Shown here in pieces: positions 36,200 to 47,000 of a stretch of DNA of 64,000 bases (its first letter is position 1; each line of letters opens with the position of its first letter). The notes below the pieces were generated by a model. The model ran no database searches, was not told where the DNA came from, and worked only from the letters and a program-made list of their open reading frames with translations. The stretch lies in NCBI GenBank assembly GCA_036898135.1, contig CM072511.1, positions 157,476,494 through 157,540,493 on the forward strand, given 5' to 3'. A program made the position numbers and the translations under genes. Origin of the DNA: Oncomelania hupensis (lineage: Eukaryota; Mollusca; Gastropoda; Littorinimorpha; Pomatiopsidae).

Positions 36200-37328
36200 C
36201 AGCACCAACAACACCTGTATCATGTGTTCGTAGACTTCAAGAAGGCTTTTGATCGAGGCTGGCAAGCAGCTCTGGGGGCAACCATGAGAGTGTACAACAT
36301 CAGTCCAAAAATTATTCAAATCATCAAAATCCTTTATGACAAGGCTACCAGTGCGGTCCTCCATAACAGAGCCATCGGAAACTGGTTCAGAACAACAATC
36401 GGTGTGCATCCAGAAGGCCTACTCTCTCCAACCCTCTTCAACATCTTCCTAGAGCGCATCATGTCAGATGCCCTTGCAAATCACGAAGGTACAGTCAGCA
36501 TAGGGGGTAGAGCAATCTCCAACCTTCGTTTTGCAGATGACATTGATGGATTGGCTGGAGAGGAACAAGAACTTGAACAGCTGGTACAGAGGCTTTACAC
36601 CACCTCCAGAGCCTATGGAATGGAAATAAGTGCAGAGAAGACCAAAATGATGACCATCAACACCAATGGCATCAACACGGACATCAAAGTTCAAGGCCAA
36701 TCCCTTAACACAGTGCATAGCTTCAAATATTTAGGAGCCATTGTATCAGACAATGGATCCCGACAGGAAGTCCTCTCCAGGATCGCACAAACAACTGCTG
36801 CCCTGGCAAGGTTGAAGCCCATTTGGAAAGACAAGACCATCAGTCTACATTCCAGGGTAAGGCTGCTGCGCTCCCTTGTCATCTCCATCTTTATATACGC
36901 TTGCAAAACATGGACCCTCACAGCAGATCTCCAACGAAGAATACAAAGCATGGAGATGAGGTGCTACAGCAGACTTCTGGGCATTTCCTATACCCAGCAC
37001 ATCACCAACGACGAAGTCCGACAGATCATCACACAAGCCATTGGACAACACGATGACCTGCTCGCAGTGGTAAAGAAACGGAAACTCAGATGATAAGGCC
37101 ACGTCACCAGATCATCAGGCCTTGCAAAGACAAGGCACAGTGCAAGGAGTTAGAAGAAGAGGGAGACCGAAAAAGAGGTGGGAGGACAACATTTGAGAAT
37201 GGACTGGCTTGACACTGAGCGAAGCCATCAGGGTTGCTGAGGACAAATAAAAATGGAGTACGCTGGTTAAACGATTATCTGTGGTGCTCCAACGACACCA
37301 GAGTTATGGGATAGGATATGATAGGATT
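36200..37328 (+). mobile_element. RTE-like LINE copy 5, 5'-truncated
   Basis: Begins in the RT palm at AGCACCAACAACACC and ends GGGATAGGATATGATAGGAT. The frame is open from 36224 (a GTG codon, not a true start) to 37093: VDFKKAFDR, LLSPTLFNIFLERIM, LRFADDIDG, SFKYLGAIVSDN and the C-terminal domain to KRKLR. A stop (TGA) follows where the other copies have the GHVTR motif. It carries GVHPEG where related copies have GVRQGC. Confidence 0.88.
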
Positions 37329-38030
37329 GTTTCCGCCTTGAGCAGCTTGTGTACCTGATAAAGTGCGTTGTATTTTCGACCCTTTAGTTTACTGGAATGC
37401 TGGTCATTACTCAGGCGCCGAGATGAGTTCTCAAAATGTCAGCTGTACCATGTTGCTTCCATGATCCACTGCTCTTGTACGGAAAAGGACTCTCTGTAAG
37501 ACCGGTCCGAAAGACCTAAAGCTATTATCCTAATTAAGGTCCAAAGGACCTAAAGCTGTTATCCTATTGAAAGGTTTCCACTTCGGCCCATAATATGGAC
37601 TTGCCTTTCGTTGTGTACCATGGTATGTTGTGCATTTGATTACCTCAGGCTGTGCGCCATTATATGTGGTGAAAGTGGTGCACGCCCCCTTCCACCTCAA
37701 TCCCACCCCATGTGCATCGACACAAGGGTCCCTTTCAAATAGGTGTTTCTCTTCGAGGTCTTGTGTGAATGAGTCACCGGCATGAGGCTTGCTGTTGATT
37801 TGACACCCTGTTTTGTAGCTCAAGTTCAGAGTTCATTTCCAGTTGTTCAGCGGTTGACTCCAAAGACAGCGCAACCTGAAAGGAACCAGAGACGTGTCGC
37901 TTCGTTTGCATTACGATAGAGTCACATGCGACGCACCTTTCTCAGTGTAGCTGAGACTCAAGAGTTGAGAAAGGGAGAGGGCTTCGACATGTTTGCCGCA
38001 TTTACATTTTTTTTAGTGGGTTAGTTAATT
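37329..38030. other. Non-coding stretch with GGTCC..GGACCTAAAG tails
   Basis: At 37510-37557 CGAAAGACCTAAAGCTATTA and CAAAGGACCTAAAGCTGTTA are repeated, resembling the end of repeat D. No gene recognised. Confidence 0.4.
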
Positions 38031-38170
38031 GTACAGCTCTTTTTCCAGCTCTAGGCGCTGGCCAGTACCGATACACGATCTCACTCAAGCCGCCCGAGGT
38101 GCCCACTTGTAGCCTTTGGGCGCATCGTCCGACGCCTAGACAACCGAGCACGATCCTGGGCGACCGGGAA
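38030..38170 (-). mobile_element. SINE-like family S copy
   Basis: On the minus strand CGGTCGCCCAGGATCGTGCT, GGCACCTCGGGCGGCTTGAG and CAGCGCCTAGAGCTGGAAAA, collinear with the copy at 48927. Confidence 0.6.
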
Positions 38171-38945
38171 TGGAGGGTGTGTGTGTGTGTGTGTCGGAGA
38201 ATGAACCTAGTGCTTTATATCCTTTGTAGTTTTCTTCGATGGTATCAATCAATGAAGGCTGTTTGCATGGCGGTTCCGACTAGTTATGAGAGACTGTGAC
38301 GTATTAAACTGTAGCAACATCCATCGAGAAGTGCATAGAAACTGTGACCCGTTTACCTTGAAGTGAGCGCGAAAATGCAAATATAATATAGCCTTCAATA
38401 TTGCTTTGGCAGCAGTTTGTGACCGTCTATCACGAAAGGATTTATGATAACAATAACTAGAGCACTTTATTACAACGGTTTGGACTTTATTGCCGTATTT
38501 AGTTTTATTATGGCAGTAACTATAGGAATTTACTACTTTGTATTTGGTATTATGACATGATTTAACTTTATTATAACTGTAAATATAAATATAGCAGTTT
38601 TATTTCAGAGGCTTGGGGCAGTAGTAAGGTCGTAGGTTAAGGGCAACTGCAAGTTTTGGCGCTATAGGGCTAGGCGTGTCTTATCCATGAAGACGCCAAT
38701 ATTTAATGCAATAGATATTGCATCGTTGCTGGATACAGGAGGAAGAGGGTCTTTATAAGCAGACTGATTGACGGCCTGGTTTGCCGACAAAATAACATGA
38801 CCCGGAAACACATGCAAGCGCCCCTTCCTCCTTCCAAATGGGGATATAAACCAGGGCACGGATTTCTAACGATCTTGACGCTCCTGTCCTAGACTTTTTC
38901 AGGAGGGCCAGCTGCAAACATACACCAAACAGGCGCTAGTTTCCC
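38171..38945. other. Non-coding stretch, nothing recognised
   Basis: A short GT run at 38177-38194 and A/T-rich sequence. No gene seen. Confidence 0.4.
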
Positions 38946-40731
38946 CTGTGGGTTCGGGCACTGAATAGAATAGACCCAACGTTTCCCGGAGTGTCGTAAG
39001 AGGCGACTAACAGGGGTGATGTCTGCACGGTATCACTGGGCAAAAGTCTTCTACACAGAAGGTCGGCTCCACTTGTAGAGAGTAAACAGCACAGTGCACC
39101 AGACTGAAGTTCGACGTGGACAAACTTAAAGACCCGGATGTGGCAGAAATATTCCAAGCAACATTTGAAGTAAAATTTGCACCACTGCTCATTTTGGGAG
39201 CTGGTGAAGTAGGTGTCAACACCATGTCCCCGCCACCTTGGACTCAGCTGTGACAGATGGCAAGTACCGCCCAAAAAAGAAACCGTGGATCACACCTAAA
39301 CTTTTGGACCTGTGTGACAAACGAAGAGTTATGAACAAGAAAAAGAACACCTCACAGGGAACTGTTACCTAACAACAAATCAACAATGACATCCGAAAAG
39401 GCATACGCATTGCAAAGGAGAACTGGGTAGAAAATCAGTGCCAGGAAATAGAAGACAATCTGAACAAGAACATCAGTAACATCATTGAACTAGACTGTGA
39501 AGCGGCTGACAAGTGTTAAACATCCCAAGGTCTCTCCGATCCAAAGCAAATCTGGCATATGCCTTATAGAAGAACAATAAGTCTTGGATAGATGACAGAG
39601 TACTTCTCTGACCTTTACAACCACACACCAAACACAGACCAATCAGTTCTAACATGTCCCCAGAACGGAAAAGAAGAAGAAATCCTCCGAATTCTCCGAG
39701 AAGAAGTTGAGGCAGCGGTGCAATCGCTGAAAAAGGGAAGTCAGCGGGAGTGGACAACATACCCGCGGAACTGCTTTAAGCTGGAGGAGAAGCCATGATT
39801 AACGCCCTCACCATTATCTGTAACAAGAGCTGGCAGAGTGGGGAGTGGACCACACCATGGACCCAGTCGATTGTCATCACTCTTCCCAAAAAGGGTAACC
39901 TTCAGGAGTGTGAAACCTACCGCACCACCAGCCTCATTACCCAACCCAGCCAAGTCCTCCTGAAAATAATAATCAACAGGTTGAAATCCCAAGCTGAACA
40001 AATCATAGCTGAGGAACAATTAGGATTCAGGGCAGGGCGAAATACCACTGAGCATATTTTCAACCTCAGAATAATCTGCGAGAAATACCTACAGCAACAA
40101 CATCTATATCATGTGCTTGTAGACTTCAAGAAAGTACTTGACCGAGTCTGGCATGCAGCTCTGTGGGCAGCCATGAGAGTGTACAACAACAGCCCTAACA
40201 TTATTGAAGTCATCAAAAGCCTTCCAGTGCAGTCCTCCACAACAGCGCCATCGGGAACTGGTTCAGTACAACTATCGGCGTGCGTCAAGGATGACTACTC
40301 TCTCCAACACTCTTCAACATCATCCTGGAGCGCATCATGTCAGAAGCCCTTGCAGATCATGAAGGCACAGTCAGCATAGGGGGAAGAGCAATCTCCAACC
40401 TTCGTTTTGCGGATGACATTGATAAAATGCCTGGAGAGGAACAAGAACTTGAACAGCTCGTACAGAGGCATCACCTCCAGAGCATTAGGAATAGAAAAAA
40501 AGTGCAGAGAAGACCAAAATGATGACCAACAACAACAATGGCATTAACACGGACATCAAAGTCCAATGCCAATCCCTCCACACAGTGCATAGCTTCAAAT
40601 ATTAGGAGTCCTTGTATCAGACAATGGGTCCAGACAGGAAGTCCTCTCCAGGGTCGCACGATCAAGTGCTGCCCATACAGTGTTGAAGTCCTTTTGGAAC
40701 GACAGGACCATCAGTCTAAATTCCAAGGTAA
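38946..40731 (+). mobile_element. RTE-like LINE copy 6, has 5' end, endonuclease deleted, split by Harbinger
   Basis: Starts with the family 5' end CTGTGGGTTCGGGCACTGAA and GTCGTAAGAGGCGACTAACA. At about 39062 it jumps from the 5' region to the end of the endonuclease (CGGCTCCACTTG), losing most of that domain. It then covers linker, RT (FADDID near 40410) and SFKYLGVL. It stops at 40731 where the Harbinger element begins. Many frameshifts. Confidence 0.85.
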
Positions 40732-40978
40732 AGGTCCGTTTATACAGAGCGGGAACGCGAACGCGGTTTTTCGTCCTGGAATATTTTAGTCATTTGTAGA
40801 GGAACCGTTCAAATAGAGTGCGAACGCGAACAATGTTTTGTTCGCGCGAACGACTGCCTTGATTGCCCCCAGAGCGAATTTTCGTAGAAGTTCGCGCGGC
40901 TGTTTTGCTATCAGCCAATCAGCAAGTATTTCCCTTGCATCATTTCCACAAATAGAAACTTGTACGCCTGACCGGACA

Positions 40979-42510
40979 ATGGACAAGACAGAAGCCATGA
41001 TTCTTGAAATTGAGAAGAATCATGTACTGTATGACAAAGCAGACAAAGATTACAGAGACATCATGAAAAAAGAGACATATGGAAAGCAATTGGACAGAGA
41101 GTCGGACTGACAGGTATGTGATTGAAATTAATTTTATTTTACCTGTGTCAACAATGTTATGGAACTGTAAAAAAAATGTCTCCACGACTTTATTAATTAA
41201 ACATGTTTTAACTTTCATTTCAGCAGTCTTCATAATGACACCCTTTTAGCTCTGACAGAAATATATATTGAAATTATGATATTATAAAGTCTGCGTCTCA
41301 CACTGAAAGATCTGATACACAGGGAGTACAATAAACACTGCATTAATGAATACAGACAATCTGTCTGTCTGTCTGTTTGTCTATCTGTTCCTGTCATTAA
41401 AGTCTAGGCAGAGAGCAGTAAATGATATTATCTTCTTTGGGGACATTGACTGTTGTCACATTTTGTTTAAAACGTCCTCTGCCGGCGTGGGTGCATGTCT
41501 ATGTCCTAATTAGCATGTCCACAGCATGCATCCATTTGCCATGTGACTGCTCCTGCTGGGGAGACAAAGTAGTTTTTGAATTGTTCTCGCACCTCAAGGG
41601 CTGTATCCCCGGGTCGATGTCCTTCTCGCCTCGGAGGCCTCAATACACCATCGTGGATGTCTTCTTCCTTGTTATCAACGTCATCCCTGTGTGCACCGAC
41701 CTCGTTTTCACCACACAGCATGTTATGTAAAACTATGGTAGCTTTCACAACACAGTCCACATTTCCAGGTGACGGAGGGAGTTTTCTGTGATATAACCTC
41801 CAACGATTTGCCAGTATGCCAAACGCGTTTTCGGAGATGCTCCTTGCTCGCGATAATCTGTAATTATAAATCCGCTTTGCATCATTCAGATCAGAACCTG
41901 GGCACGGACGCATCAAATTGCTCATGAGCGGGAAAACTTCATCTCCTACTATTACATGAGGACAGGGTTGATCATCCACGATCAATGATTTATCATCCGG
42001 TATAGCAAGCGTTTTGTTTTGCATCTTTCGACACAATGCACTGTTTCTGAAAATGCCAGAATCACAATTTGACCCGCATGAACCAATATCCACAAATGTA
42101 AAGCGATACCAATAATCAACGAGGGCCAGAAGTACGATAGAGAAAGATTTTTTGTAATTGAAGTATGCACTTCCTGAACAGGGAGGCGCCTGAATCAACA
42201 CGTGCACCTAAAGCACCAATACAGTTTGGGAACTGCCATCGTTCACCAAATCCATTTTCATTTTTCCGCCACAGTTCTTGAGTTGATCAGGTAGATGAAT
42301 TGGCTATAGTTGATTCCAAATCGCCTCGCATACTTCACGTACGATCATCGCGACGGTGGCAACCCCCACGCGGTAACTGAATGCTATAGTCTTGTAGGAA
42401 TCCCACGTTGTCAAGAACCTGAAAGCAAAACAAATTATTAATACAGATCTACATTTTTGTTTCAGGTAAAGAAATAGAAACTCGTTGGAAGAATGTGTGT
42501 GAAAAAATGG
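40979..42510 (+). pseudogene. MADF-domain protein of the Harbinger element, two exons, truncated
   Basis: Exon 1 is 40979-41113: ATG, then IEKNHVLYDKADKDYRD. One base is out of frame in the A-run at 41066-41071; beyond it the other frame reads IWKAIGQRVGLTG. Donor CAG then GTATGT at 41114. Exon 2 starts at 42466 after TTTTGTTTCAG and reads KEIETRWKNVCEKM. Across the splice this gives the classical MADF core (LYD..DYRD..W..IG..V......RWKN). MADF/Myb-like proteins of Harbinger elements help the transposase bind DNA and enter the nucleus. The 1352-nt intron contains the antisense transposase gene. Exon 2 is cut at about 42505 by a LINE tail. Confidence 0.75.
41506..42418 (-). pseudogene. HARBI1-like PIF/Harbinger transposase, frameshifted
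   Basis: An acceptor (GCTTTCAG) at 42419 opens an exon reading RFLTTWDSYKTIAFSYRVGV, then VREVCEAIWNQL and a stop. After a frame change it reads ERWQFPNCIGAL. From 42207 one frame is open: CSGSAYFNYKKSFSIVLLAL, FVDIGSCGSNCDSGIF, VIVGDEVFPL, SISENAFGILANRWRL and IVLHNML, the order of DDE_Tnp_4 transposases. The second D (in GDEVFPL) and E (in SENAFG) are present. The first D, normally in GAIDGKH, is lost at the frameshift. The enzyme would cut and paste the element. At least one stop and two frame breaks; dead. Its upstream exon lies beyond the truncation. Confidence 0.82.
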
Positions 42511-42581
42511 AGTACGCTGGTTAAACGATCATCTGTGGAGCCCCAGCGACTTCGGAGCTACGGGATAGGATATGATAGGAT
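42503..42581 (+). mobile_element. RTE-like LINE, isolated 3' tail truncating the Harbinger element
   Basis: AAAAATGGAGTACGCTGGTT, ATCATCTGTGGAGCCCC, ACGGGATAGGATATGATAGG. The joint overlaps Harbinger exon 2 by a shared AAAAATGG. Confidence 0.8.
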
Positions 42582-42603
42582 TCCCCTTTTCCTCCCTCCA
42601 CGG

Positions 42604-43680
42604 TGTCACAAACTGGCTAGTTTTAACTCTGCTTGTTGACTATTTAGCCATGTGTAGTAATTGTAACAGTGAGAAGTTAGACTATTACACAGCAGCAATT
42701 AAATTACACAGCAGACCACACACCGCGAGCCCGACCCACGCTAGCGCAGTGAGTCAGCACTTGAGCTTTGAATCGGACCGTTTTATCCAATCAGAAGCAG
42801 GCTCAGTGGGTAGAGCAGTTTTGAATGTGTCAAAACCTAAGACAGTTTGAATGAGTCGTGTGTGAGACGAGGTAGAGTCTACATCTCCACAGCTAGAGAA
42901 ATCTCTACACTCTTAGACCAGGAAGCAGGACTTTGAAATCTTAGAATTCTCTCAAGTCATCACGGGCCTGAACTTGTCAAACAGACGAGCTATCCCGAGC
43001 TATCCCGAGCTATCCTGTGCGTCCCACTCCACAGAAACGACTATAGTTGGTCGAGGAGACTCTACCGCACAAGACGGAAGGAGCTACCCGAAGAAACACC
43101 CTGTCAGACCCCACAGCGTGGCAAGGGAACCCAACTACACAACGACAAAGGTGTACCAGAAGCTACCTCACAGAAGGACTTCGAACACCCCACACATGAG
43201 TTAAGTGCATAAGGCGAAGGTGCACTTAAACTGATCATAACAGGACCACAGTAGTCCAACTCGTCAGAAACTGTAAAACGGACCACAGTAGTCCAAATCT
43301 ACATGAAATATTATAGCAAGTGCCCGAGGAAGATATAACAGCTGCCTAGACTATCAGCGATCGAACTATTAGCAGTGACTGAGACTTTTTAAGTTAGATT
43401 AGTACTTAGAGAATCTTGTATAGAGTAGAAGAAATAAATGTGTGATTTTAACTGTTATCAAGTGGCTGGACTACATATGATTCATAGCCGTGTGAAAGCT
43501 AGTGTGACAGTATTCTTTTACCATTTTTCTATCTATTTCTGTACCCCAACCTTAACACAGAACGAGCTAAACAAATAAATTTATTAAAGTAATTCATAGG
43601 GTGACTTACTAGCAGTTCCCACCGAATAAACGTGATGGTCCATAATTCCATTGTGCAGAGCCCATAAACCCCACGTGACA
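42604..43680 (+). repeat. 5' LTR of element B
   Basis: Contains three GAGCTATCC units near 42987-43016 and an AATAAA at about 43433 (GAAGAAATAAATGTGTG). It starts 16 bp after the LINE tail that cut the Harbinger element. Confidence 0.92.
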
Positions 43681-43687
43681 CTTTAAT

Positions 43688-43705
43688 TGGCGAGCCTGCC
43701 AGGAT
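43688..43705 (+). other. Primer-binding site of element B
   Basis: TGGCGAGCCTGCCAGGAT begins seven bases after the 5' LTR. TGG pairs with a tRNA CCA end. The tRNA is not identified. Confidence 0.5.
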
Positions 43706-44049
43706 CTGTGTATAATAGGAATTGGGTATAACCGGATCTAAGTACAATAAAATTAGATAACAGTAGAAGTAGAATAACTTAGAATAGTGTAAGGGTATAA
43801 CACTGATCAGTTGTGGTGCACTATTCTTTACTTAAAAACTTTTTTGCTTCAATTATTTTTGTGCCTGTATGTTGCATTGTTCTTTTGCAGGTTTTGCTTA
43901 AGTAACTGTTGTATGCCATTTGACTTTTTGTTTTATTCTATTATTGATTACGAATTTGATTGTCTTTGCATTGTTTTTATTGAATTGCAATATTGCTAGT
44001 GTTTTGGTATTCCACGTGATTCAGAGGTTGTTCATAGACACTTTTGGCA

Positions 44050-47000
44050 ATGTCGGACCCAGTGGCCTTGAGATTGCGTTTCAAGGAATTGGGAGAAGCT
44101 TTACACTTAGCAGGGGGAGACCTAATTGCGTATATAAATGCAGAGGTAGAGAAACAGGAGGCTAAGGCAGAGAGAGCAGCAGAGAGAGAACAGAAGAAAC
44201 TCGAAGCAGAACAGAGAAAAGCAGAATTAGAAGCAGAGCAAAAGAAATTAGAACTAGAAGCAGAGCAGAAGAAACTAGCATTAGAAGCAGAGCAGAAGAA
44301 ATTAGAAGCAGAGCAGAAGAAATTAGAGGCAGAGAGAGAAACGAGGAAATTAGAGCTAGAAGCAGAACAGAAGAAGGTAGCAGCCGAGAGAGATGCAGAA
44401 GTTAGGAGATGGGAGTATGAGCGGGCAGAAAAAGAAAAAGAGAGGGAAGAAAAGGAAAAAGAAAGACAGCATGAGTTAGAGCTAAGAAGATTGGGATCAG
44501 GAGCTTCAAGTTCTTCCTCAACCCCTCCCCACTCAGATCAGCTAGAAGTAGCATCCAACCCCGTACAAGGAATGTCATTTCCACTGGGAACATTCAATGA
44601 GAGAGAGGAAGGCCTAGATCTCTATCTGACTAGGTTTGAGCGTCTAGCAACAGAGTACAAACTAGATCCCACTCATTGGTCTTTTAAGCTTAGTCAAGGG
44701 CTTAGAGGAAAGGCTTATGACATCTACAGTAAGCTACCGACTGACAGAGTGACTGACTATCACAAAGTAAAAGAGGCACTCCTAACGGGATTCGAACTGA
44801 CAGGAGAATGCTATCGGCAAAAATTCCGCACCAATCGGAGAGTGAAAGGAGAGAGCTATGCGCAGTTCGCGGATCGGTTGTCCACAACGCTGGATAAGTG
44901 GATTAGCCAGTCAGCCACGGCTAAGACGTATGATGGACTGACAGAACTGTTAGTATGGGAACAGCTACGGGAAACCATGACCCCCGAGCTGAGGACATTC
45001 TCAGTAGAACAGGGCGCGGAAAGACTGGAAGATCTGGTCAAGGTCGCAGATAGGTACGTGGCCGCACACGGAGAAGCCAAGAGCTTCAGGCGAGACCTAA
45101 AGCCTAACGGGAAAGAGGCACAGAAACGAAGCCCTACCCGGGAAGAGCGCACCGCGAATAAGCCGAATAACCCCAGACCTGGGCAGAATAAAGGACCCAA
45201 CACGGAATTCGGGAAAAGAGGTCCCGCAGAACAGAGACGGTATTGTTCGTTCTGCAACAGAAACAATCACTCCACCGCAGAATGTTTCAAGTTGGCCGCA
45301 CAACGTAGGGAAGAGCGCGAAAGCCGGCCAGCGCACAGAGTTCTAACTCAAAGTAGCGGTAACAAGCCACACACTATCGGAGATCACCCATCGGTGACAG
45401 ACACGGTCAAGGTCAACGGAAAAGAAGCGAACTGTCTGTATGACACAGGTCTATCATACGACGCGATAGTTAGCGAATCTCTTGTATCGCGCGCGGACTT
45501 GACAGACAAGACAGTCGATTTACAAGGAGCAGACTTGACGAAACCGACGACTACTTGCCCAATAGCATGGATCGAAGTAGAGAGTAGGTACGTCACAGGA
45601 CGAATCCAAGCAGCTGTTTTACAGAAACCCCTGTATGATCTAGTGCTAGGTTGTAGGTATGTGTTCTTAGGCACGCCCCCTAAAACTGTAGAGATAGCTG
45701 CAGTGCAAACCAGGGCCCAAGCTAAAACCCAACCACCCCAGCCCGAGTTCGCTCCGAACCCAGGACTCGAAGAGATCAAAACAGCACAGAAAGAAGACAC
45801 CTCGATAGCGAAGTGCTTCCAGAAGCTACCCAAGGCGCACACACCCCCGCACAAGGGAGACTTCTACATGGAAGAGGGAGTTCTACATCGACAAGGAGAT
45901 GGAGATCACACCCAACTAGTACTACCAGCCACCCTTCGAGCCCAAGTACTAGAATTAGGCCACAGCATGCCACTCAGCGGACACATGGGAATTGGAGCCA
46001 CAGTGCAGAGAATCAGCGCACACTACTATTGGCCAGGAATCACGGAGGATGTCAAGCGCTACGTGAAATCTTGCCACCAAGGTCAACGATATTCCCCGCG
46101 ACATCACACCGTACCAGTTACCTTAGGACCATCAGTAGTAGTCGGCGTACCATTCCAGCAAGTCTCAGTAGACATAGTAGGACCACTGCCCATGACCAAG
46201 AAGAGGAACAGATTTCTACTCACACTCGTCGACGCATGTACGATGTGGTGCGAAGCAGTCCCGTTGCCAGCGATCGACACCAAGAAGATTGCAGATGCAC
46301 TCATCGCCATCTTTACCAGAGTCGGATTCCCGGACAGCATTAGAACGGACAACGGATCTCAGTTCACCGGCCGCCCGATGCAAGACGTGTTCGAGTTGAT
46401 ACAAGTTCATCACATTCGCACACCACCATACCACCCCGCCAGCAACGGACAAGTAGAAAGACTGAATGGAACCCTTCTCACCATACTCAGGAAAGTCGCC
46501 GACGACAATCCAGAAGCGTGGGACACCTACGTGAATGCGGCACTGTTCGCATACAGAGAAACGCCCCATGCAGCCACAGGCTACACCCCGTCAACCTTGC
46601 TATTCGGCAGACCTCTAGCAGGACCGCTAGAAGCCCTACGCAGAAGTTGGACGGAGGCCAAGATAGACGACACACCAAGAGGTGCCACCACGTACGTCGC
46701 AGACCTGCAGGAAACACTCAAAGCAACGTGGAAGAAAGCTGGTGAAGCACTGAAGAAGGCAAGAGCCCGTCAGGCGAAGTACTACAACCGCCACGCGAAG
46801 GACAGAGAACTGCAAGTCGGCGATCAAGTGCTACTCTTACTTCCAAGTGGAACCAACAAGCTGGACATCGCTTGGAGAGGACCGTACCGGGTGACTGCCA
46901 AGAAATCCAAGACAGTCTACCAAGTAGAGGTGAACGGGAGAGCCCGATACCACCACATTAATCGCCTCAAGAAGTACACGGACCGACCAGCGACCCCCAG

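Larger units (their letters stand above)
40732..42510. mobile_element. PIF/Harbinger DNA transposon remnant
   Basis: The left end AGGTCCGTTTATACAGAGCG lies directly after TAA in LINE copy 6 (LINE sequence CCAAGGTAAGG), fitting the TWA target of this superfamily. GAACGCGAAC subterminal repeats follow at 40751 and 40819. Two genes are present: a MADF-type gene on plus and a DDE transposase on minus. The right end is missing, cut off by a LINE 3' tail at about 42503. Confidence 0.85.

Noticed and set aside
42974..43204. 76-codon ORF, repeated at 48218-48448
   Set aside because: Inside the LTRs of element B; no conserved features and not preserved in the longer solo LTRs.
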